Shown here: in pieces, positions 1 through 4,896 of the stretch
Numbering within the stretch: the stretch's first letter is position 1
Layout: each line of letters begins with the position of its first letter
Assembly (NCBI GenBank): GCA_020024155.1
Contig: JAHHUE010000082.1
Location: 1 to 6,029 of the forward strand
Source: Oscillospiraceae bacterium
GTDB taxonomy: Bacteria; Bacillota; Clostridia; Oscillospirales; Ruminococcaceae
Direction of reading: 5' to 3'
DNA: 6,029 nucleotides
Translations under genes and position numbers: made by a program
The notes under the pieces: generated by a model
What the model saw: only the letters and a program-made list of their open reading frames with translations
The model's database searches: none
Told to the model about the DNA's origin: nothing

Positions 1-486
1 AATACAGTTTAAAGCCATAACTGCAATCATTATAATTTCCGGAGATAGTAAATATTCATTTAATTTATCATTTGTATACTGTGCCCCTATATAATACTGT
101 AATATTACATACTCATTTTCTCTTTCTATAAAATCAATATAAATTTTCCCTCCTGTTTCTAATTCCCCTGTTTTTGCAAAAATTATTGCTTTTTTGCGTT
201 CATCTTCATTCATATTGCTTTCAATAATTTCAAATGATTTATCTAAACATATATATTTAATACCTTCTGGAATTTCAATATCAGAAAATTCTGTTGCAGA
301 AGTTATAATAGGCACAAGCTTTTTCACCTGTTGTTCACTATTATTTGCAAATGTCACATAGCCCATATTTATTGCAACTAATAAAATATAAAAAGGGATA
401 ATTACAGATGATCCAAGACCTACTAAGAGATAAATAAGAAACTTCCAAAATGATTTTTGTAATGATATTTTTTTATTTATTCCCAT
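1..486 (-). CDS. Sensor histidine kinase, LanK-like, N-terminal part (partial, runs off the left edge)
   Basis: The frame is open from an ATG at 484-486 to base 1, giving 162 codons without a stop; the 3' end lies outside the window. The protein begins MGINKKISLQ, then has a strongly hydrophobic segment at about residues 15-40 (first membrane helix), a hydrophilic, probably extracytoplasmic stretch of roughly 105 residues (42-148), and the start of a second hydrophobic segment (about 149-162) at the edge. A short external sensor between two helices is the layout of LanK/NisK-type kinases, but the catalytic part (His box, ATPase) is not visible, so 'histidine kinase' rests on this topology and on position directly after a response regulator. 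The ATG overlaps the regulator's stop by 10 bases (477-486), which suggests translational coupling; a G-rich GGGGGA at 497-502 may serve as a ribosome binding site. Likely ligand by context: a lantibiotic or similar cationic peptide (inference). Confidence 0.82.
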   Translation of the reverse strand, partial: MGINKKISLQKSFWKFLIYLLVGLGSSVIIPFYILLVAINMGYVTFANNSEQQVKKLVPIITSATEFSDIEIPEGIKYICLDKSFEIIESNMNEDERKKAIIFAKTGELETGGKIYIDFIERENEYVILQYYIGAQYTNDKLNEYLLSPEIIMIAVMALNCI

Positions 487-1136
487 TTATAACCAATCCC
501 CCATACTGTTGTAATAGGCTGTACATTTTCTTTATAAAATTTTGACCTAATATTTTTTATATGAGTTGATATTGTCAAATTATCGCTTTCTCCGTCATAG
601 CTAAAAACAGCCTCGTATATTTGTTCTCTTGAAAACACCTGTCCTTTATTTCTGGCAAGATATTCGCAAATCAAATACTCGCTTTTTGTAAACGGGATAA
701 CATTATTATCAACTCTTATTTCTTTTGCAGATAAATCAATTTTTATCTTTTCAAAATTTATTGCACTGTGTTTTTCTCTTTTTTCTCTGCGTAAATGAGC
801 ATTAATTCTAGCCCTTAATTCTGCAATTCTAAATGGTTTAGTTAGATAATCATCTGCACCAATTGCAAGTCCATAAGTAATATCATTTTCCATTATTTTT
901 GCCGTTAAAAACATAACCGGACAATCAACCTGATTTCTTATAGTTTGACAAAATGTAAAACCGTCAATATCTGGCATCATAACATCTAAAATTATTAAAT
1001 CGTAATAATTAAGGGTTTTGTATGGAACTTTTTTTGCAGAACTATACACTTCTACTATATGTCCGTCTTTTTCTAAACCATTTTTTATAAGTTGTAAAAT
1101 CATTTCTTCATCATCAATAACTAAAATATTAGCCAC
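477..1136 (-). CDS. OmpR/PhoB-type response regulator, LanR-like, GTG start
   Basis: Cytoplasmic two-component transcription regulator of 219 residues. Numbering from the GTG, the receiver domain occupies about 1-115 with the acidic pair Asp8-Asp9, phospho-acceptor Asp51 in ILDVMMPDIDG, Thr78 and Lys100-Pro101. A winged-helix DNA-binding domain follows (about 126-219) and ends in the typical VWGIGYKWE. The longest ORF extends to a TTG at 1149-1151, but those extra codons are themselves the ribosome binding site: GGAGGA (1144-1149) lies 7 bases before the GTG at 1134-1136, and the receiver fold begins right there (ANILVIDDEE). The gene starts 38 bases after the permease stop and overlaps the sensor kinase ATG by 10 bases. 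By context it should control the ABC transporter unit in response to the kinase, like NisR/SpaR/CprR; the target is inferred from a repeat upstream of the ATPase gene. Confidence 0.93.
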   Translation of the reverse strand: MANILVIDDEEMILQLIKNGLEKDGHIVEVYSSAKKVPYKTLNYYDLIILDVMMPDIDGFTFCQTIRNQVDCPVMFLTAKIMENDITYGLAIGADDYLTKPFRIAELRARINAHLRREKREKHSAINFEKIKIDLSAKEIRVDNNVIPFTKSEYLICEYLARNKGQVFSREQIYEAVFSYDGESDNLTISTHIKNIRSKFYKENVQPITTVWGIGYKWE

Positions 1137-1143
1137 TATATAT

Positions 1144-1149
1144 TCCTCC
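1144..1149 (-). promoter_or_regulatory. Ribosome binding site that fixes the response regulator start
   Basis: On the minus strand this reads GGAGGA, a near-perfect Shine-Dalgarno core 7 bases before the GTG at 1134-1136. It falls inside the codons that a TTG start at 1149-1151 would translate, so the TTG start is very unlikely. Confidence 0.85.
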
Positions 1150-1174
1150 AAAATAATTTAGTGTATATCTATTT

Positions 1175-2182
1175 TTATTCATTTCCTTTTGTGCATTCCC
1201 AAAAATTAAACCATATTAAACTATAAACAAATAAAATCACAGAAATTATTATAGCACACATTTTTCCAATTCTTATTTCTCCAATTAAATAAGAATAAGT
1301 AGTATAATCTATATATTTTAGGAAATAAAAATCTACAAATCTTACACCCCAAGCCCAAGGTATGAATTTCCAAACCTTGTCACCAAGTCCAGTAAGCATA
1401 AGTGCCGATATTAAACTACCAACTATACCTACTCCAATTGATGCACTTTTTCCAAAACTTAATCCAAACATAAATAGGATTATATAAATGCAAAATAATG
1501 TAATAGAAATAATTATTACAAGTATTTTTAATGGTGCTGATATAAATAAATTTGATGATGTTGTCGGTTCACCATTTGGAAGTATTTTTAATACAGGAAC
1601 CATAAAACGAGCTACCCAGCTATAAGGACATAATATCCAATATTTTTCTGTTGATATTAAAGCTGATAGCGTAAAATTAAGCCCTACATTTATAATCACA
1701 CAAATAAATATTCCTATTTTTTTAGATACAAATAAGCAAATTGGTATACTCCATATACTTAATAATGTTATAAATAGTGTAGCTGACATTGTTTGTACAA
1801 CAGTAATTGACATTGGAATTTGGTATATTTTATATATTATAAAACCACCAAGAAAATTAAAAATCATAAAAATAACATTTGATATAAAAGAGTAATATAC
1901 ACATACTGCAATTTTTCCATACCATATTTTATTTAACTCAACTGGTAACAAATAAATTGCTTGATACTTTAATTTGCCATCATCTCTTTGAATTATCAAT
2001 GCACACAGTAAAGTTAAAAAGCCAGGATACATTATCATATACCACCAATTATATGAGTTTATCTGATACCACAATGGAGATAAAATACTTATTAGCAATG
2101 TAATTATTGGTGCAATCCAAACTATTTTTCTTGCAAATGTATTTTTTTGCTTTAAAATTTCCGATTTTATATATTTTACCAT
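1175..2182 (-). CDS. Lantibiotic-protection ABC transporter permease, apparent LanE-LanG fusion
   Basis: Integral membrane subunit of 335 residues, partner of the ATPase encoded one base upstream. About eight hydrophobic segments are visible: roughly 20-40, 47-65, 91-118, 125-152, 155-176, 218-243, 246-266 and 308-328. Single LanE or LanG (MutE/MutG-type) permeases are usually about 240-250 residues with six helices. Residues 1 to about 238 look LanE-like, including CPYSWVARF (185-193) followed by a LPNG turn. From about 240 the sequence looks like the second half of LanG: FGKSASIG, then GSLISALMLTGLGDK, then IPWAWGVRF (274-282). The two P-x-x-W-x-x-R motifs are equivalent elements of the two paralogues, so seeing both in one chain points to a fusion that lost the N-terminal half of LanG. 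No separate LanG gene exists before the regulator. Ribosome binding site AAGGAGA at 2191-2197, 8 bases before the ATG. Family assignment is from remembered motifs; the ABC permease role is secure, the fusion reading less so. Confidence 0.85.
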   Translation of the reverse strand: MVKYIKSEILKQKNTFARKIVWIAPIITLLISILSPLWYQINSYNWWYMIMYPGFLTLLCALIIQRDDGKLKYQAIYLLPVELNKIWYGKIAVCVYYSFISNVIFMIFNFLGGFIIYKIYQIPMSITVVQTMSATLFITLLSIWSIPICLFVSKKIGIFICVIINVGLNFTLSALISTEKYWILCPYSWVARFMVPVLKILPNGEPTTSSNLFISAPLKILVIIISITLFCIYIILFMFGLSFGKSASIGVGIVGSLISALMLTGLGDKVWKFIPWAWGVRFVDFYFLKYIDYTTYSYLIGEIRIGKMCAIIISVILFVYSLIWFNFWECTKGNE

Positions 2183-2183
2183 T

Positions 2184-2885
2184 TTAGTTATCTCCTTGTG
2201 TATTTCTCACTATCTCCATAAATAAGTTCTCCAAATTTTGCACTTTATCTATTGAACTTTCATAAGCAAGAATTCCGTTTGATATTATTCCTATATCATC
2301 AGCTACAAGTTGAACTTCTGATAAAATATGACTTGATAAAATAACTGTAATTCCTTTTGAAGGAAAAGAACGAATAAGCTCTCTAAACTCTTGTATTCCT
2401 ATTGGGTCAAGTCCGTTTGTTGGCTCATCTAAAATTAGTAGCTTTGGGTTATTTAATAATGCAATAGCTATCCCTAATCTTTGTTTCATTCCCATTGAAA
2501 ATTGCCCTGCTTTCTTTTTTCCTGTATCTTTTAAGTCAACAATATCTAAAACCTCTTTTATCCTTTTATTTGGAATTCCAAGCAAGGTTGTGCGTACTTT
2601 TAAATTTTCCTCAGCAGTAAGATTTTCATATACTGGTGGATTTTCTATCAATGCTCCTATTTTTCCCAAATCTTTTCTAGTCCATTTATGTCCATCAAAC
2701 AAAATCAAACCTTCACTTTGTTTCATCATTCCGGTAATAATTTTTAATGTTGTTGATTTACCTGCACCATTAGGACCTAACAATCCATATATTGAATTTC
2801 TCCTCACATTTATTGAAACATTGTTTACGACCTTTTGCTTTTTAAAATTTTTACAAAGATTATCTGTCTTTAAAATAATGCTCAT
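2184..2885 (-). CDS. Lantibiotic-protection ABC transporter ATP-binding protein (LanF/MutF/BcrA type)
   Basis: Cytoplasmic ATPase of 233 residues that powers the adjacent permease; such transporters expel or remove lantibiotics and related cell-envelope peptides. Visible motifs are Walker A GPNGAGKST (37-45), signature FSMGMKQR (129-136) in place of LSGGQ, Walker B LLILDEP (149-155), D-loop GLD (158-160) and the H-loop His186 in SSHILSE. At the Q-loop position the chain reads LIENPP with Glu81 instead of Gln, the 'E-loop' known as a hallmark of lantibiotic immunity ATPases such as NukF and NisF. This argues for the LanF group over general BcrA-like drug exporters. The start is supported by AAAGGA (2895-2900), 9 bases before the ATG. 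The stop is one base from the permease ATG, whose ribosome binding site lies in the last codons here. It is the first gene of its unit, preceded by a probable promoter and an upstream terminator. Confidence 0.95.
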   Translation of the reverse strand: MSIILKTDNLCKNFKKQKVVNNVSINVRRNSIYGLLGPNGAGKSTTLKIITGMMKQSEGLILFDGHKWTRKDLGKIGALIENPPVYENLTAEENLKVRTTLLGIPNKRIKEVLDIVDLKDTGKKKAGQFSMGMKQRLGIAIALLNNPKLLILDEPTNGLDPIGIQEFRELIRSFPSKGITVILSSHILSEVQLVADDIGIISNGILAYESSIDKVQNLENLFMEIVRNTQGDN

Positions 2886-2914
2886 ATTATCAATTCCTTT
2901 CTTTTTGTAATTGA

Positions 2915-2948
2915 ATAATATCTGCCAATTTTGAAGACTTTATAAAGA
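2915..2948 (-). promoter_or_regulatory. Probable LanR-type promoter with nisin-box-like TCT-N8-TCT repeat
   Basis: Read on the minus strand, TCT-TTATAAAG-TCT occupies 2935-2948, followed after 14 bases by TATTAT (2915-2920), a good -10 element; no convincing -35 hexamer sits at the normal place. In nisin-controlled promoters, NisR binds TCT-N8-TCT at about -39 to -26, close to the spacing seen here, and such promoters also lack a good -35. Transcription would start near 2908, giving a short leader of about 20 bases that contains the AAAGGA site. A competing reading is a sigma-A promoter TTGATT (2963-2968), 18-base spacer, TATAAA (2939-2944), which overlaps the repeat. The direct regulator link is inference. 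Confidence 0.45.
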
Positions 2949-2966
2949 TTTTAGAGTTTTGTAATC

Positions 2967-3003
2967 AAAAAAGGTATCAACTATAAAAGTTGATACCTTT
3001 TTT
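2967..3003 (-). terminator. Intrinsic terminator at the end of the mtnK-mtnA-aldolase unit, probably bidirectional
   Basis: A perfect 16-bp inverted repeat (2967-2982 with 2988-3003) closes a 5-base loop, ATAAA on the plus strand. The core GGTATCAACT arm is flanked by six A on one side and six T on the other, so on either strand the hairpin is followed by a T-run. On the minus strand it lies about 90 bases after the aldolase stop and ends that unit. No plus-strand gene enters from the left, so its use in the other direction is only potential. The rest of the gap (3004-3091) is plain AT-rich sequence. Confidence 0.9.
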
Positions 3004-3091
3004 AATATATGTAAAAACATATAATAGCTAATATAATGCTTTAATTTACTATATAAAATACATAAATCTAATAATACTTATATAATAAAAA

Positions 3092-3772
3092 TTATCCAAA
3101 ATAGCTCTTTACTTCGCCATTACCTTTTGTTGCTTGTCCATATCCTTTAAATTTTTCAAGAACAACAGACATTTGTTCATCATTTAAAATATTTGGTGTT
3201 CCAACAGACATACAACGCCATTGTACCTCAGCCACCCACTCACAAGTTGATGCCAATCCATAAGCAGATTTTAAAGATGTTCCACAAGCCAACATACCAT
3301 GATTAGCCATTAAAGCAGCATTTCCTTTTCCTATTGTTTCTTTAACAGCTTCTGCCAATTCTGGTGTGCCATATGTACAATATGGAGCAACTGGCACCTC
3401 AAATGTTCCTGCATCAGCCAAAGCATAATGCACAGATTTCAAAGGCATATTCAAACAGCTTAAAACTACACAATACATAGAATGAGTATGAACAACAGAG
3501 CGAATTTCTGGTTTCGATTTGTACATAGCACTGTGCAAATCATGTTCACTTGATGGTTTTTTATCGCCATCAACAACTGTACCATCTAATGTCATAATTA
3601 CAACATCTTCTGGATATGTTTCATCATATCCTATTCCTGATGGACTGATAGCCATATATCCAGTTGTTGGGTCATATATACTGATATTTCCCGCTGTACC
3701 TTTAGTAAGTCCAGATGATGACATCTTCTTTCCGTATTCTACAATTTCTATTCTTTCCTTTTCCATTAACAT
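3092..3772 (-). CDS. Class II (zinc) aldolase, FucA-like; probable 5-deoxyribulose/methylthioribulose-1-phosphate aldolase
   Basis: Cytoplasmic aldolase of 226 residues with the full active-site set of E. coli L-fuculose-phosphate aldolase: phosphate-binding GTAGNIS (25-31) and SPSG (43-46), catalytic Glu76 in KPSSE, zinc ligands His95 and His97 in HTHS, His158 in NHG, and Tyr116 in VHY. These match FucA Glu73, His92, His94, His155 and Tyr113 with a constant shift of three residues. The alternative in this superfamily, the MtnB dehydratase of the classical methionine salvage pathway, is less likely because the stretch around Tyr116 to APYCTYGTPEL is plainly FucA-like. Sitting after a kinase and isomerase for 5-substituted ribose, it most likely cleaves 5-deoxyribulose-1-phosphate and/or methylthioribulose-1-phosphate to DHAP and an aldehyde (DHAP shunt, inference). 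Ribosome binding site AAGGTG at 3781-3786, 8 bases before the ATG. A 74-base gap separates it from the isomerase, with no convincing terminator between them. Confidence 0.93.
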   Translation of the reverse strand: MLMEKERIEIVEYGKKMSSSGLTKGTAGNISIYDPTTGYMAISPSGIGYDETYPEDVVIMTLDGTVVDGDKKPSSEHDLHSAMYKSKPEIRSVVHTHSMYCVVLSCLNMPLKSVHYALADAGTFEVPVAPYCTYGTPELAEAVKETIGKGNAALMANHGMLACGTSLKSAYGLASTCEWVAEVQWRCMSVGTPNILNDEQMSVVLEKFKGYGQATKGNGEVKSYFG

Positions 3773-3846
3773 TTTAAGTTCACCTTAACTTTCTATTTTT
3801 TTATTAAAATTAATATAAACTATAAAATAATTATAGCTTAAATCAT

Positions 3847-4896
3847 TTATTCAAAATACTTATTTATACTTTCTGGTGTATAAATGCCTTTATCTGTAAT
3901 AATGCCTGTCACTAATTCAGGTGGAGTTACATCAAATGCAGGATAATATCCTTTAACACCATCCATTGTAATTTTTGTCCCCAATGATTCCAAAACTAAT
4001 TCTGGATCTCTTTCTTCAATTGATACAGTAGACATATCTTTATGAACTGGGTCTGGTGTACCAGTAACATAATATGGTATACCATAATATTTAGCTGCCA
4101 ATGCGATTTGGAATGTTCCAACTTTATTTACTACATGACCATCCATTGTGATAACATCAGAAGCAGATGTAAATAAGTCAATTTTCTTATTCTTCATTGT
4201 AAAAGCAGGCATATTATCAGAAATAACAGTTACATCAAAGCCCATATCACAAGCAACACTTGCTGTCAGCCTTGCACCTTGATAGTATGGTCTTGTTTCT
4301 GCACAATACAATTTAATATTTTTATTCATTTTACAACATTCCCTAAGCATTGTGCCTACAACTGTTCCTGCAAAACATTGTGTTAAAATTGTTCCATTAT
4401 AAGGGATTTTTTCAGCCATATATTTGCCAATAATACTATATCTTTTGTAGTTATTATTTACATAATTATAGGCAAATTCAAACATATCTTCAATTAAAAT
4501 ATCTCCTGTTCTACCTTGTTCTATGTCTTTTTTGGCAATTTCCAAAGCACCATAAACTATACCCTTCATTTGCTCAGAAGTTGTTGGTCTAGCATGTGAC
4601 AATGCGTATGCTGCATCTGTCATTATCTGCAATACTTCTTTTTTAGTTTTGCCTTTTGCTTGATATGCTGCCAAAGCCATACCCATTGCAGCAGCAGTAT
4701 AAGGTCCTTCACTTTGAGTAACCATGTCTTTAATAGCTTGTGCAACCTCTTGATATGTGTAGCACTCAATATGTTCTGTACGAATAGGATAAATTCTTCT
4801 ATCCAGTATTCTAACCACTCCATCTTGATACCAAGCTACATTCTCAAAACGAAGCATATATGCCAAGTCGTAATCTTGTCTATTCTCTGTTTTCAT
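3847..4896 (-). CDS. mtnA: MtnA-family aldose-1-phosphate isomerase (5-methylthioribose-1-P / 5-deoxyribose-1-P), divergent
   Basis: Cytoplasmic isomerase of 349 residues, the usual length for MtnA (eIF2B alpha/beta/delta-like fold), converting the ring aldose-1-phosphate to the ketose-1-phosphate. Recognisable blocks in order: ARPTT (102-106), TQCFAG with the catalytic Cys174, ETRPYYQGARLT (200-211), Asp247 aligning with the catalytic Asp of GADR, NKVGTF (257-262), IEERDP (293-298) and FDVTPPELVTGIIT (321-334). Unusually, the RGAP motif near residue 62 reads SEGPY, losing the phosphate-contacting Arg, and the GADR motif reads SASDV. This suggests a separate subgroup, perhaps suited to 5-deoxyribose-1-phosphate like DrdI of Bacillus. 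Its ATG lies inside the end of the kinase gene (17-base overlap), so translation is probably coupled. An alternative ATG at 4855-4857 has no ribosome binding site. The gene symbol reflects family, not proven substrate. Confidence 0.9.
   Translation of the reverse strand: MKTENRQDYDLAYMLRFENVAWYQDGVVRILDRRIYPIRTEHIECYTYQEVAQAIKDMVTQSEGPYTAAAMGMALAAYQAKGKTKKEVLQIMTDAAYALSHARPTTSEQMKGIVYGALEIAKKDIEQGRTGDILIEDMFEFAYNYVNNNYKRYSIIGKYMAEKIPYNGTILTQCFAGTVVGTMLRECCKMNKNIKLYCAETRPYYQGARLTASVACDMGFDVTVISDNMPAFTMKNKKIDLFTSASDVITMDGHVVNKVGTFQIALAAKYYGIPYYVTGTPDPVHKDMSTVSIEERDPELVLESLGTKITMDGVKGYYPAFDVTPPELVTGIITDKGIYTPESINKYFE

Noticed and set aside
2590..2910. Plus-strand ORF of 106 codons opposite the ATPase gene
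   Set aside because: It lies antisense to the Walker A and E-loop region of a clear ATPase, has no recognisable domain and simply mirrors the AT-rich coding strand.
2939..2968. Sigma-A promoter TTGATT-N18-TATAAA before the ATPase gene
   Set aside because: Possible, but the -35 lies in the terminator T-run and the leader would be longer; the TATTAT element with the TCT-N8-TCT repeat fits the encoded regulator better. Kept only as an alternative.
3006..3023. Small hairpin TATATGT-AAAA-ACATATA after the aldolase gene
   Set aside because: Only 7 mostly A/T pairs and no following T-run; expected by chance in such AT-rich sequence next to a much stronger terminator.
3092..3772. MtnB (methylthioribulose-1-phosphate dehydratase) identity for the class II aldolase-fold gene
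   Set aside because: The Glu76/His95/His97/His158/Tyr116 set and surrounding sequence align with FucA at a constant offset, which favours an aldolase.
3519..3788. Plus-strand ORF of 89 codons opposite the aldolase gene
   Set aside because: Antisense shadow of conserved aldolase codons, with no supporting motif.
3820..3836. Hairpin CTATAA-AATAA-TTATAG between isomerase and aldolase genes
   Set aside because: Six weak pairs and no T-run; not a convincing terminator or processing site.
4623..4823. Minus-strand ORF of 66 codons in another frame within the isomerase gene
   Set aside because: Fully inside a conserved gene on the same strand in a different frame, with low-complexity composition.
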